A stretch of 64,000 nt of DNA from Sclerurus mexicanus (taxonomy: Eukaryota > Chordata > Aves > Passeriformes > Furnariidae), in the NCBI GenBank assembly GCA_013396755.1, contig VWZF01003646.1, positions 62,001 to 126,000 of the forward strand, written 5' to 3'. This document shows positions 1 to 12,106 of this stretch, one piece after another. Below the pieces are notes generated by a model, which was not told the origin of the DNA, did not search any database, and saw only the letters and a program-made list of their open reading frames with translations. The stretch's first letter is position 1, and every line of letters begins with the position of its first letter. The position numbers and the translations under genes are program-made.

Positions 1-814
1 ATTAGGTAACTGAATAAAGCTATGAAGCCTTTTGTGATTTGACATGCACAATTTGGAATACATTTCCTGTGCATCCAGCATGCTGTAATAAAGAATGCTT
101 TGCTTTCTAATAGTCAAAAAAGACTCTTAGGAAGAGTTCTTTACCCAGCTTTTCTGGCATCACATTGGCTTTTTCAGCACCACTATTTCACTTGCTTTAG
201 CTATGTGAAGGGCTGCAGGAAGATTTGGTGATACTGGGAAATTCCATGTTAGGACAGGTACAGTAATGCTGTGCCCAAACACAGATCAATTTTGCACACA
301 TAGCAATGGGTTTCATGCTACGTATTAGAACTCAGGAGAACAACTGTAGAGTAGCTGGAGTGTTGAACTAATAAAACCATGAGAGTCAAAAAGTAAAGAG
401 AATGTTTAAAATTATTAGAGGAAACAAACAGAACCGTCATTAAACTCTGCATAAGCTCACTGTCTAATATGCACTCTATGCAGATCAGAAAAATCTTATC
501 AGAAAAGGTGCAGATAAGAATTGTAAGGGTGATTGAAAGTATGAGAAAGCTTCTGCACAGGGAGACTAAACAGACTTTCTATATTTTATAGCCTGCATAA
601 CAGACTGCTGTGGGAGGGGTCCACAGCATCACAGGGCTAAGAAAAAGACTTCTTCTGTCCAGATTTTCCTTCCTCTGTTTTCATTACTCAAAACTCTCCT
701 TCTGCTGATAAGTCTGAAAATAAAGAAGATATACTTTCACCTAGTGCATAAATAAAGAGTGGAACTCATTTCAGCAAGAAAGCAATTAGACTGTAGCTAA
801 AGGGAAATTAGCAG
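1..814. other. AT-rich non-coding stretch, nothing recognised
   Basis: No reading frame of meaningful length, no repeat family I recognise and no RNA gene. Composition is typical of the rest of the window. Confidence 0.6.
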
Positions 815-1015
815 AAGAAAAAACAAAACCCAAAACAAACAAGCAAAAAAAACCCCACCAAAACCAAAAACATAAATAGAAAAACCAACCAAAACCAAAA
901 ACACAACCAAAAAGAACCAAAACTAAACCAGCAAAAAAACAAACAAAACAAAAACAAACCCCAACACAAAAAAAACCTAAACAAAACAAAAAAAAAACCC
1001 AAAACAAAACAAAAC
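815..1015. repeat. A/C-rich low-complexity tract
   Basis: About 200 bases made almost only of A and C on the + strand (runs of AAAAC, CCAAAA, CAAAC). The apparent minus-strand reading frames here, rich in Phe, Cys, Gly and Trp, are translations of this tract and not genes. It may be a degraded poly(A) or a simple-repeat expansion. Several similar tracts occur later in the window. Confidence 0.9.
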
Positions 1016-1119
1016 ATCCATCAGCGCATTTTAAAAGGAAAGATAAACCTCTGGTTTAGCAAGTCTCCCAGGCACACACACCTAGAAGAAAGAAGGTGTA
1101 TCCTGGAAAATATGCTTAC

Positions 1120-1225
1120 ACTCTTCTTACATTTTTTCTAGATATCTGCTATTAGCCAGTTGCATATATGACACCAGGCTTGATGGACTTTGGTCAGATC
1201 TACCATGCTCTTCATGTTACTCTCC
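1120..1225 (+). mobile_element. Old CR1-like 3' tail (amniote CR1/L3 type), degenerate
   Basis: The segment around 1165-1215 reads ..CCAGGCTTGATGGACTTTGG followed by TCAGATCTACCATGCTC. This resembles the 3' tail shared by old CR1-type elements of turtles, crocodilians and birds, whose usual form is a GGGCT(A/T)GATGGACC..TTGGTCTGACCCAG..ATGGC block. The preceding CTGCTATTAGCCAGTTGC fits the CTGG.ATTGGCCACTG block that normally lies upstream. Substitutions are many, so it would be an old insertion. Identification is from memory of the family, not from an alignment. Confidence 0.5.
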
Positions 1226-2814
1226 TGGAGGTATCGTTGAGGGAATACTCCAAGCATGCAAAATATTTACAGAGCTCACATACTTTGGTTCCCCTTTCTT
1301 TGTGAGACCTTTCTTTGCCTTTTTTTGCCCATTAAAAAGAAGTATTATTACTAGCCAGGCTGATCAACAGTCATAGTAGCTGATCAATATTAATAGCAAG
1401 AGTAGCTATTTCTGAATGTCTTAAACTGCACATCTATCATACGGAGGATTTTCCAACGTCCCATGAAGGATTCATACTCTGTGAGCTTTGGCAGACCTAA
1501 TATTTGCATAGAATATTTTTATTATTTTCTGTCGCAGTAGGAAGTAAATGAAAGGACTACATGTGGATTAGACTATCGCCATGAAACTATACTAAACAAT
1601 AATTTATGATGAAGCAACCCTTTCTGTTTAGTAAGAAACAATAGTTTTCAAGAATATAACAATCTGGTCCTTAATTCTCACAGACCCTGTTCACTAAACA
1701 GCATCTACTAGTTTGCAACAGCATGCCTAATTTGTACTGACTCTTCCAAGTATGTCACCTTGATACATTTACAGACACTGTGAGTTGTAGAATGATCTTG
1801 GAAATTTCCTTTAGGGTTTTGGCACTTACATAAGAATGATATAATTTCTTTACTGGACTAGCTGGACTATCAGTAAATTGCAGAAGGCCACAAAAAAGGT
1901 TTAGTAAAACACCACTTTCTGAAAGTCTTTTCCCACAAAGGCAAAGTGTTATATGAATAACAGAGAGAAAACACACATTTTTCTCATAAAAGAAGTAAGT
2001 TTTTGGTATTACAGATCAGCTCTTCAATCAGTCAGATGGAAATGATTGACAAAGTACTTGAACAAAACTAGTTTTGATTCTTAGCAGACAGACTTTCCTT
2101 AAACTACAGGATGTGTGGTCAGAACAGTGAAGTCAATGTATACCCAAAGTAGAAACAGGATCTTGCCTGTTAGAGAGATAAAATATCTGCACAGAACAGC
2201 AAACAAAAGTAGATGGGTGCAATTAACAAATCTGGCTGAATCAGTGTTTCTAAAATAAGCAGGCAAGTGATGGTGATCTATACCTGCAGGTATAGATTAT
2301 GTGTAAAATCTCATAATCTGTGTCATTTGTAACAAAACTGTTTAGTTTTCAGACTGAAAATAAAGAAAACTTTAAAAGTGAAGTGTTTTGAGTTATTTCA
2401 GTTTGAGTACTTTTTAATATTTCAAGTGAGAAGGTCCTGATTTCCTCTCCAGGATAACAGTTCTGTGTTCTTACTAACTAACCTGACTGGTGAATATTTC
2501 TCCTAGCATACAGGTATGTTTTTGGTCCTCTTTAGCACGAAAACCAGTTGCAAACAAAAGCATTTCCAATGAATTTCCATACATACAAATATTTGATTTG
2601 AAGTATTCATGAAGTATTCATCAAGGATAAATGCAGCAATTACATTTTTGTATTACACTTGCTGTTGGTACGCATTGCTTTGTTGAATAGTACAAGAGCG
2701 GCACAATATGTTTTAAGGCTGTTTTCTTCCAATTCCTTGACCAATATTAAAATCTACTATTTCTCTTGAATATGCAAATATTATATCTATTTCTTTATCT
2801 AGTTCTCCTTCTAA
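1226..2814. other. AT-rich non-coding stretch with a perfect palindrome
   Basis: No gene recognised. It holds a 22-bp perfect palindrome at 2276-2297 (listed separately) and a short 11-bp direct duplication of GAAGTATTCAT near 2600-2621. Confidence 0.55.
2276..2297. repeat. Perfect 22-bp palindrome
   Basis: The half-site ATCTATACCTG is followed directly by its exact reverse complement with no spacer, centred on a CTGCAG. Flanking bases (G at 2275, T at 2298) stop the symmetry. It could form a cruciform or bind a dimeric factor, but no such function is shown by the sequence. Confidence 0.9.
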
Positions 2815-3205
2815 TAAACTCCCTTCAAGGGGGCTTAAGACCACAGTAAGTTCTCTCCAGAGCCTTTCCTTCTCCAGGCTGAACAATCCCAACTCTCTCA
2901 GCCTGTCTTCATAGGAGAGGTGCTCCAGCCCTCTGATAATTTCCATGGCCCTCCTCTGGATGTGCTCTAACAGGTCCCTGCGGTGTGCTGAGGGCCCCAG
3001 TGCTGAGTGCTCCAGATGGGGTGTCATAAGAGCTGAGTCGAATAGCAGTATCACCTCCCTCAGCCTGCTGGCCACAGTTCTTTTGCAGCTCAGGATATGG
3101 TTGACTTTCTGAGCTGCAAATGCACATTGCCAGCTCATGTCCAGTTCTGCACCCCCCAGTATCCTAAGTCCTTCTCTGTGGGGCTACTCTTTCATGACCT
3201 GGTTG
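2815..3205 (-). mobile_element. CR1 LINE fragment (C-terminal end of ORF2 and part of 3' region)
   Basis: On the minus strand the translation contains the block RRAMEIIRGLEHLSYEDRL followed by RELGLFSLEKERLWREL, diagnostic for the end of avian CR1 ORF2 after the reverse-transcriptase domain. Upstream in the element, CAAEKVN-like and SRLREVILLFDSALMTPHLE stretches match the usual ..AAKKAN.. and ..SREVILPLYSALVRPHLE.. blocks. The frame stays open for about 140 codons, including flanking DNA at its end, but it lacks the endonuclease and the catalytic part of the RT, so it is a dead 5'-truncated copy. Its 3' tail repeat is also missing: similarity fades near 2815. The right edge, near the TCCTTCTCTGTGGGGCT block, is approximate. 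Confidence 0.9.
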
Positions 3206-6146
3206 ACAGATCTGGATTCAAGTCTAGTTCCTGAACAGACTGAGTTTTAGCTAATGAGTATTGAGGACAGAATGCAGATAATCTGAGATCCAGGATAAAA
3301 TCTAGGTCTTGTCAACCATATATTAGAGACTAAAATAGGCCAGGTTTCTGCTTTTTATTTCCTTTTGTTTTGCTTTCTAATGAAAATAGATCATGTGCAA
3401 ATATGCAGCACTGGAAACATAAGAAGTCTCATTTTAAATGTAATCCCTGTTTTATTTCATAAAATTCAAAATCTCCCATGAGTAAGGTTTCTCTTTGTCA
3501 TGTATCATTTAATCTACAAACACAATTTCTTCATCATCTGCAATATATTCTAAAGATATTGCTTCAGAATTACTTCAATCTGCTTCAAGCTGCAAATTCT
3601 ACAGGCACCAGACCACCTGACCACATCTTACAACACTTCCTTAAGGCCTTCCTCAATATACAGACCTGTTCTATGTGTTTTCTTTTTCCTATTACAGTTT
3701 TGTAGAACATTTTTCAAACTTCACTGAGTGTTGGTCATCTATAAACACATGACTCTAACATAGGCTTGATTCTTCCTCTGAACTCAATAGCACAGTTCTT
3801 CAGAAGTCTTAATGATGTCAGATTATACTTATATGTAAAATCGCTGGGGATAGGATTACTCTCACTTAACTTTAACCACACAAGGTTAGTCATGTAATCT
3901 AAACAAATCATCAAGGCTCCCATTTTAGAGACAGATGAGAATTTTAGAACTGTGATTCATTCAATTCTATCTTAGATATAAGATTTATGAAGATATGAAT
4001 CATGTATAAATGTCATTCTCCATTGTCTACTTGACAAACTGAGATCATATTCTTACATGGCTACCTGAGGAGATGCTAAATACCACCTCACCTTTCCAGC
4101 TCAGCAATACATTGAACTATGCACCAAACTTAGACAAGACGAGTCATTCCATTACCTCCACTAGAAAACCTCCTATGCTCAATTTGTGCATGGAATTACT
4201 ATTGAAAAATTGTTAGCATTTCTCTGGGGTCTGTGAAATTTAGAAAATGAATTAATGGCTTCTAATATATGAACCCTGATGCAATTCTCAATAGCTCATT
4301 TTCTTACCAGAAATTATAAGCATTCTATCAAAAGGAATTAACAACAAAAGATTAGGTATTGTTTTCCTGAATTACTGAGACAAATATGATTCCTAAGTAT
4401 ATTAAAACTGAAAGGCAAATCCTTACAAATCTTTATTTTCTAGGAAACTAGTAGCAATAGGTTTAATTTAAAGCAAAATAAATATTTTTAATTCTAACCT
4501 TAGAATTTTAAATCTTCTTCATGTAAATAAATAGACAAAACATTTATTCAAGAACCTCTAGAAAAATGTACATATAAATTGATATTCTTTAATGCTGAGA
4601 AAGAAGAAGAATGTTATTTGCTCTTACAGAGCCTGATGGAGAGTCTAACAAACTAAGCAGGGAGTTGTCCCTTGATGGGAGAAGCTGAAAGTCTGTATTA
4701 ATTGCATTTTTTGTACTCTATAATCTTTAAAAGAAAAAATAGGTTTATGTCTTGGCTTCAGCTCTGTGAAGGCATACCACAGCTGCACCCATTATTCTGA
4801 GTAACATAACATTTTAGTATTTTAAGTAGAAGCACTAGTACACTTGCTGAAAATGTTTATATTTTATACATATAGTGTATATATACATACACACATTTTC
4901 AGGACTATGTTGAAAGCAAAAATTTCATTTATAAAACAGTTTTCACATATAAAAGTGTTCTATAGGCTTTTCATGAGGGAAATTATTCCAAATATTCTCC
5001 TTTAATTTGTAGAAATACTTTCTAACTGACTTAAAAAAAATAAGTTATTTATTAAATTTTATTGCTGATACTATATACTGCAGTTAGGCATTAAGATTGC
5101 TCCAATTCCAGCAAAGCATATTTATTTTGACAGTATGAGAAGCATATCAATTTCAACAGCTGAGAAAAAAAGTATCAGCAAAAAGTAAAACTTCTGAAAG
5201 ACTAGAAAAGAAACAACTTAGCCATTTTTTTGTCCGTATTAATGGCACTAAATACAACTAAAACAGGACACAAGGCTGAGGAAGTGATTATTCACTGCAC
5301 ATCCTCTAGGGTTGTAAAGTTTACTAATCAGATTTTAATAAAAGAAAGTAATTAATTTTGAGTTGTAAGAGGATATAAAAGGCTGTTTTTATGTTCACTT
5401 TGATTTTCTAAGTTAAATTCTATTGTTCTATATATTGATCATGTTTTGTATGAGAGATTGTGATCAAGTTGTCTGAGTGAGAGCTTTTTTCTCAGCTGTA
5501 GCTCACTATTCTGGTTTGAAAATTATTACATGTATCAGAAAAGCTGCATAAATGCATTTTTTTATAAAAATAGTAATGTGAAAATCCCTTACAAATATTC
5601 AAGTCTCTAAAGTATTGAGGATTATAGGAAAGCTGCTGAGTCTTGCTGTCCCATTAATGATAAAAGGGTGGAAACATGCTGTGCTTCTTCCAGATTTAAA
5701 AAGACATTTCCAAATATTTTTTTCCCCTTTCCAAATTCTATAAATATCATGACACCATCTGACCATTGTAACAGTGAAAAATAGAAGGTAAAGATTATAT
5801 ATTGCACACCCTCTTTTCACAGTAGATATACGCCAGGGCTTTGCAGACTACAAGGAATTCTACAGCAGTGTCCATATAGTGAATATTGCAGTGTCTCAGT
5901 CTAAATCTTAACACTAAAATTACTATGCACATAACTTTTTTGGTATCTGAAGCAGCAGTGTGAGTTATTCATCTGTGCAGAAAAGGAGATTTGGCTCTAA
6001 TAGTCTTCTCACCAGTAGAAGGCCATGCCCCTTCTGATAACCAAATGCTGAAGATTATCAAGTAAAACCTAGGAGAGTGATGCACCTGGCGTAGGGGTTA
6101 GTCACCATCCACATGATTTGCAGGAATTCACAATAACTTCATAGTT
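3206..6146. other. AT-rich non-coding stretch, nothing recognised
   Basis: Only short chance reading frames of under 80 codons. An AT/TA-rich microsatellite-like patch (TATATAGTGTATATATACATACAC) is near 4865-4895. No repeat family recognised. Confidence 0.55.
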
Positions 6147-6265
6147 TTCATAGAATCATCAAATGTCTTGGGTTGGAAGGGGCCTCAAAGATCATCTAGT
6201 TCCACTCCCATGCCACAGGCAGGGCCTTCTTCCACTAGACCAGGTTGCTTCAGCCCCATCCAAAC
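6147..6265 (-). mobile_element. CR1 3' end fragment
   Basis: The + strand reads TAGAATCATCAAATGTCTTGG, then TTGGAAGGGGCCTC, AAAGATCATCTAGTTCCACTCC and CCACTAGACCAGGTTGCTTCAG. This is the reverse complement of the 3' untranslated end of avian CR1, so the element lies on the minus strand with its 3' terminus at the left. Similarity stops after the CCCCATCCAAACCCTG block, which makes this a short 5'-truncated copy of about 120 bp with no coding content. Confidence 0.88.
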
Positions 6266-9200
6266 CCTGATGTTTGCAGAGGATCACTTGATAGGATCAT
6301 GTATTCCACTTTCCAATGACCTGGCACAGTTGGCCAAAAAAACTACAGTTCCCTTTCGCTGCTGAGGAGGTACAGGTTGTCCAGGTGTTTTCTGCTTTCA
6401 ACAGGACCCTTCACAGGAAAGACTTGCTCCTTTTACAAGTTTCAGGTACTTCTTTTTCACTATCCTAAATAAAACATATTCTGTCTACAGCATATAAGAC
6501 TTACTATCAACACATTGAAAACTTTGAAGCTCTGACTTGATAAGGACAAACTTTCAAACTGTCTATAAAAGGGAAAAGAACTAAAAATCCCCCCTGCCAA
6601 CTGAAATTCTGGATCTGGAATCATCAAGGAAGGGGGGTATTCAAAGCCCTGAATCAGGACCAGACCTTTCAAAGAGAAGTAAAATTCTGACAGATCCCTG
6701 GGCTTAATCTCTCATGTTGATTAGTTGGCATGTTTCTAAAGTTTCTTACCTGTAAGGAAATCTTATATTTCCTGTATGTCTGAATAGATGCATATTTCTT
6801 TCAGGAAATAGTTTTCGAGTCATGGAATGTGCTGGTTTCAGACTAAAGCACAAGACCAAATAACCTACAGTCACTTATGTGTTGAGTCATAAAGTATTTT
6901 TCTTATCTCTGAGCACAGATATGGCAGACACAGGTGTCTAGCCTAATGCTTTCTCTGGAAGACTGCAGGGGGTTTATGTAGGTTACTACAAAGTCTACCA
7001 TCTTTATTATCAGCTCTTGCTTACTGAGCAGATCTTTTCTCATCAGCAAAACTACTCAGTCGAATGAGAGACACAAGATTAAATAAAGTCTATGACCTTT
7101 TATCAGTATCAAGAGATATGTCCAAAATTTGATGGAAGGAAGTATTAACAAAAACACTTTTATGAGTGTGTTGCTATATAACGTATATAACCTTTGTCCC
7201 CTAAAATGTCCCCTCCTTACAGTCATAATTTTTCTTTTATTATGTAAGTACAATTGGGTTTTAATCTATTCTCAGACCCAAATAAAAATATATATATAAA
7301 ATCTCACAAGTTAACAAGATATTTCCAACGTATCAAAAGCAATTTAGATAGGAAAAAGAAGTATTTTTTTAATTATGTTTAGTTACAGCTGAAAAGGGCA
7401 GCCAAAATTTTTCACTATAGATATCTATAAAAAAGAAACTGCAAGCTAAATAGAAGTTAGAAATATTTGTTCTTCTCAGATGTAAATGTTATGTTTACCC
7501 AGTATAAGAAGAGACTGCTGCTAGAATTACAGTCCTGTTTTTCTTCTCCTTCTTTCCTCAACCACTTCCCTCATTCTGTGTCTAGAGATCACATTGCCTT
7601 GTCCATCCAGGAAAAACATAAAAACATTTTTCAGACAATTAATTTCCCATCAGGTCATAGAACTAATGAAATTGAACCCCCAACCTTATGATGAAGCACA
7701 GGAGAAGCAGCAGAGGCTGCTACAATGTGGCTTGAACTAAGTCAATATAATTAGCATAATGTGAATTCTCATTTTCTATTTAAAAGAGTTATAATAATTA
7801 TTGAGAAAACTGTATTGTGCACGAATCACATGGAAAACTCCTAGGAGTGTTAACTCCTCTAGAGTGTAGAGGGGAGAGATGGTAAACAGAGGAAAAATTA
7901 GAAGTAAGACACAAAACAATCCTGGGTACTCAAACTGTGGACTTCAGCCTCCAGCAGTTATGAATTTTAAGTCTCCAGACTTAGTTACCTTCCCTCAAAG
8001 AAAAGGACTGACAGGGAAGATTATTTTGTAAAATAATAACCACCTCACACTGTAAATGTATATTTCCATCTTTAGTATGTTGGTGTCATAAAATCATTTC
8101 ACTCACTACAGCTCTCGAGATCATATGATATCATATCGATATCAGTTTCATCCTATGTATTTAAAAAACATCACTGGGTCAAAAAAACTACTCTGGCAAC
8201 TGAAGTTAGTATCCGTATGAAACGGCAAGAACTGCTTTAATTCAAAGTTACTTTTTGAAGCTTTTCCAAAATACATATACAAATAAATCTGTAAGAGGTC
8301 AGAAGAGAATAGAGATATCAGTTTGAAGAGTGGCACAGCAGAATCAATTGGAATAGTTTCAGGCCATAAAAAAGGGAAAAAAAGAAAGTGAGACCTTTAA
8401 AATGAGGCACTGCTTTTCATTTGCAAATTAAGACACAATTTTAACATAGAAAATCTTCCACTACATTTACATCCCAGTTAGCATGTAAAGCATGCACCAA
8501 CATAGTGAAGTCTTTCAAAAATGTGAAAAAATGCATGCAAATCAAATGGTGACAAAATCTTTTAAATAATTTAATATTTAAAACAAATTCCTGTTCATAA
8601 ATATAGAAAATAGATTTAGCTGAGCCATCAGAATTCAAACATTACTGAAAAATCTTTCTACACCAACACCCAGCTCAAGAAATTGCTACATTTCATGACA
8701 GTATCCATTTATTTTCATCAGTTTGGAACTATGGATTCTCAAGCACTTCTCACAGAGGTAGAACCAGTTTCAGTGCTCCCCATGTATGCCTGTCCCCATC
8801 AATACTAATTTTGCATCATTGTGATCTGAATTCATCTGTTTAGATTAAATAGAATCTGAGAAACAAGTACTATTTTAATCTAGTCAGTACTTCAAATCAC
8901 CTCCCAGGGTAAATTCACAAATGCTTTTATCAGCACAAGGAAGGTACTGGGAAGGAGAGCCTTATTGCTCTCACCAAAAGAAAAACATACAAATATCCAT
9001 CTTAAATTACCTGTGAATCAGATCTCTGTATTTGTGCCTGGAAAACCAACCCTATCTGTGAAAAATGAAAAAAACATCCCAAGCTCTTATATGTGATTAC
9101 ATGACCTTCTCTCATTAATGGCTTCATATGGTATTGACTGGACAATTCACAAACTTTAGGCATCTAAATCAATAGAGCTCCCTTTTTCTTGCAGCATAGT

Positions 9201-10096
9201 TAATGGGAGAAGATAAGACTTGCCTGCCTAGACTTATTCTTGTAGCCTGTTTATCATTGTTATGCAATTCTCCTATGTATTAAATTTCACCTCACTGAAA
9301 TATTGCACCAAAGCATTTCATATAAAGACATGTTAAAGTTACTTTATTAGCAGAATAATCTATTTTTACTTTGTTCTCAAGATAATAATTTCTTAAATTG
9401 AATTCTTTTTATAGTTTTAAGATTTCCTTATTTTTTTCTGTCAAAACATAATACTAATTAGCAACATATTGATAGCATTGTAGTAGTTCTACTTAGTCAT
9501 TTAGAGGCATTATTAAATGAAAGCTGGTGTATATGTTTAAGTGAATATATAGCCTGCCTTCAACTCACTATGGGAATGAATAAAAGTGAAGCATGGTGTG
9601 GACTATGCTATAAACTAGGATCAAGTCAGCATTATTATAGGCCTGAATACTATGCTACTACAGAACCTAAGCTGGCAATATGCACTTCTCTTTTTCAGTT
9701 GAAAAAGATAATCTTCCTACCCCTTGTAATTTATCACAGGAAGGGGATCAGTGTTCAGAGTAACCTATAATAGCATATTATATTACGCATAACTCTGTAT
9801 TCACATCTGGTCTATTCACCACGTATTTCACTGTCAGCCTGTACTTAAGTATGTTGTTTGCTTTATTTAACTGTTACAGAAGTCTTTTATCTCTGTCAGA
9901 ACAAATACTGATATAGAGTAAGTACTGATACCTGCATTTTCAGAACAATATTACTAAAACTGAGCAAAACCACTCTAAAGTAGCAACTTGCACTTCTTTT
10001 CCTAAGAAAGATTTAAGGGCCTCAAAACACAAAACAGATGGAAGTTAAAGTTGGCTGTTAGTGTTATACTGATTTATTTTAGAATATTAATAATGC
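6266..10096. other. AT-rich non-coding stretch, nothing recognised
   Basis: No gene or named repeat seen. Overlapping short palindromes cluster near 8113-8140 (TCTCGAGA, ATATGATATCATAT, GATATC). Reading frames are all short and start or stop at random. Confidence 0.5.
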
Positions 10097-10107
10097 GGGG
10101 GGGGGGG
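10097..10107. repeat. G11 homopolymer
   Basis: Eleven consecutive G on the + strand, followed by GAGAGGG. This is unusual in such AT-rich DNA and prone to length errors in sequencing. Confidence 0.95.
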
Positions 10108-10275
10108 AGAGGGTGTTGTGATACTTTTGCCCAAGAAACCAACCCAATCAGCCTGAAAGATCCACTCTAATAATGCCTTTAAAATAATGCCTTGCAATGC
10201 TTTTGACTCATTTACTGCTAGACCATTTGAGACAAAATCATATTTCTGCATAAATCTATTATATGGAGATATACA

Positions 10276-10304
10276 TGTGTGTGTGTTTGTGTGTGCATGT
10301 GTGT
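10276..10304. repeat. Interrupted (TG)n microsatellite
   Basis: TG dinucleotides interrupted by TTT and CA. The short reading frames across it (Cys/Val on +, His/Thr on -) are repeat translations. Confidence 0.9.
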
Positions 10305-10335
10305 TCACAATTCTCTTCTACTTATGTTTTCGTTC

Positions 10336-10372
10336 TTGGGTGGGTTTTTTTGGGTTTTTTGTTTGTTTTTTT
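10336..10372. repeat. T/G-rich low-complexity tract
   Basis: GGGTGGGTTTTTTTGGG followed by TTTTTTGTTTGTTTT. This is the complement of the A/C-rich type seen at 815-1015. Confidence 0.9.
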
Positions 10373-10912
10373 GCAATTGCTAAAGTGCCTTCCAGTTCAT
10401 ATGAAGTCCCATGCATTAAAAGGTGAAAATCTCTTTTGTTAAACTCTGTAAATCACTATTTTCTCTATTACCAAACCAAAAGGAAGTACTGTATAACTCA
10501 CAGGACTGAATTTTGTTCAGAGCTGCCTGGGAAATTTGGATAAATTCATATGCCTTTTTGGAAGATATGGCCACAAAATTATTTCCATAAATAATTGACC
10601 TGGGATATGTAGAATACATATATTTCTTCATTTAATGACTGAGTATTAACATCCATCAAAAAAACTCATGTGCAAAACTGCCGGGCTTTTAACTGCTGGA
10701 GAAATTATACTTATTTTTCCTGGCACTCCCTTCCCAAGAAAACACTAATTTTTGGATCCTTTTAGCGTCCTTTTCCCAAAAGTTATATAAAGAAGTAATC
10801 TGCATGCCTTATTTATGCCTTTCCAATTGCTTCCTTCTCTACCTCCTGTTCTATTTGGGGAATGGTGAAGTAGCTCCATTTTGATCCACTGGAAGTTGTG
10901 TAAAGTGTATTA

Positions 10913-10998
10913 CAGAATAACAGAATATGCTGAGTAGGAAGAGACCCACAAGCATCATCAAGTCCAACTCTTATACTTCACAGAACCATCCCAAAGAG
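10913..10998 (-). mobile_element. Short CR1 3' end fragment
   Basis: ACAGAATATGCTGAGTAGGA, AGAGACCCACAAGCATCATC and AAGTCCAACTCTTA on the + strand match, in reverse complement, the 3' end of an avian CR1 subfamily. The same subfamily type occurs at 16294-16645 (ACAGAATATGTTGAGTTGGA). The similarity ends after the CAGAACCATCCCAAAGAG block. Non-coding. Confidence 0.8.
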
Positions 10999-11312
10999 TT
11001 ATTAGCTACTTATGGAAAGTTCAACATGTCATTTTGAAAACAAATCAACAAAATAGAAAACAAGGTTCTGAAGGTTTATCTGCTGTAATTACAGGTTGTT
11101 TCAGTATATCAATGAAAATAATGAACTAATTATTTCAAACTTATAATTCTGTGCATTTTATGTACAGCAATACAAAGCCCTACCAGTTAAACATCACACA
11201 AATTTAATATATTTTATTTATCTCTGCTTTGTCTTTGTCAGGCTCTCAGGACCTACCTAAGGGCAGGAAAAAAAAAAAAAAAGCATGCTCTTATAAGCTC
11301 ATGTTCACTAGT

Positions 11313-11351
11313 CTAATTAGTTAGGCTAATTAGTTAGGCTAATTACTTAGG
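11313..11351. repeat. Tandem repeat, 13-bp unit, three copies
   Basis: Unit CTAATTAGTTAGG repeated three times in tandem; the third copy has one change (TTAC for TTAG). A partial fourth copy, CTAAGT, follows. Confidence 0.95.
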
Positions 11352-11530
11352 CTAAGTAAAAACGCACTGAAAATGAGGTAATTAGAATAGTAGTTCACTT
11401 GGCAGCTCATGCAAGTGTGCCCACTGTAGCAAATCCAAGTTAGAGTCTTCATTTTCTCACCTTTGCTGTTATTTTAAAATGGTTAAACTGATTTAGCCAA
11501 CACAAGTTATATGACATGCATTTATCAAGA

Positions 11531-11556
11531 CTTAATTGAGGAACTTAATTGAGGAA
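11531..11556. repeat. Tandem duplication, 13-bp unit, two copies
   Basis: CTTAATTGAGGAA occurs twice head to tail, immediately before the 5' edge of the CR1 fragment that starts near 11557. It is probably replication slippage. Being exactly at a CR1 boundary, it could also have arisen at insertion. Confidence 0.9.
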
Positions 11557-12106
11557 CCTCAGCAGGCCTAGGGCACTGAACTCAGCACTGGTGAGGCCAC
11601 GCTTCAAATCCTGAGTTTAGTTCTGGGCCCCTCATGACAAGAAAGACGTGGAGGTGCCAGAGCAAGTCCAGACGAGGGCAATAGAGCTCATGAAGTGTCT
11701 GGAGCACAAGTTGTATAAGGAGTGGCTGAGGAAGCTGGGGTTGTTTACCCTGGAGAAAAGGAGGCTCAAGAGGGACTTTATCACTCTCTACAACTGCCTG
11801 AAAGGAGGTTGTAGCAAAGTGTGGGTCATTCTCTTTCCTAAGTAACAAGCCACAGGACAAGAGCAAATGGCTTCAAGTTGTGCCAGGGGAGCTTTAAGTT
11901 TGGTAGTAGGAAAAATTTCTTCACTAAAAGGGTTGTCAAGTACTTGAACAGGCTGCCCAGGGAAATGGTGGAGTCCCCATCCCTGAAGGTATTTAAAAGA
12001 TATGCAGATGTGGCACTTCGTGGTGGACTTGCCAGTGCTGGGTTAAAGGTTGGACTTGATCTCAGAAGACTTTTCCAGCCTAAAGGATTCTGTAATTCTA
12101 ACACCA
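11557..12106 (+). mobile_element. CR1 LINE 3' fragment with end of ORF2
   Basis: The + strand translation from about 11648 contains RAIELMKCLEHKLYKEWLRK then LGLFTLEKRRLKRDFI. These are diverged forms of the CR1 blocks RATKMIRGLEHLSYEERLRE and LGLFSLEKRRLRGDLI. Downstream come the 3' untranslated hallmarks: CTTCAAGTTGTGCCAGGGGA, AATTTCTTCACTAAAAGGGT, CAGGCTGCCCAGGGAAATGG, GGAGTCCCCATCCCTGAAGG and GATCTCAGAAGACTTTTCCA. It ends near ATTCTGTAATTCTAA, a worn copy of the terminal 8-bp tail repeat. The element is 5'-truncated before the RT core and contains stops, so it is inactive. Confidence 0.92.

Larger units (their letters stand above)
10999..11556. other. Non-coding stretch with small tandem repeats
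   Basis: It contains an A15 run at 11268-11282, three copies of a 13-bp unit at 11313-11351 and a two-copy 13-bp duplication at 11531-11556 next to the following CR1. No gene seen. Confidence 0.6.

Noticed and set aside
786..1017. Two minus-strand frames rich in Phe, Cys, Gly and Trp
   Set aside because: They are translations of an A/C-only low-complexity tract. The same happens at 36637-36906, 54085-54351 and 58826-59055.
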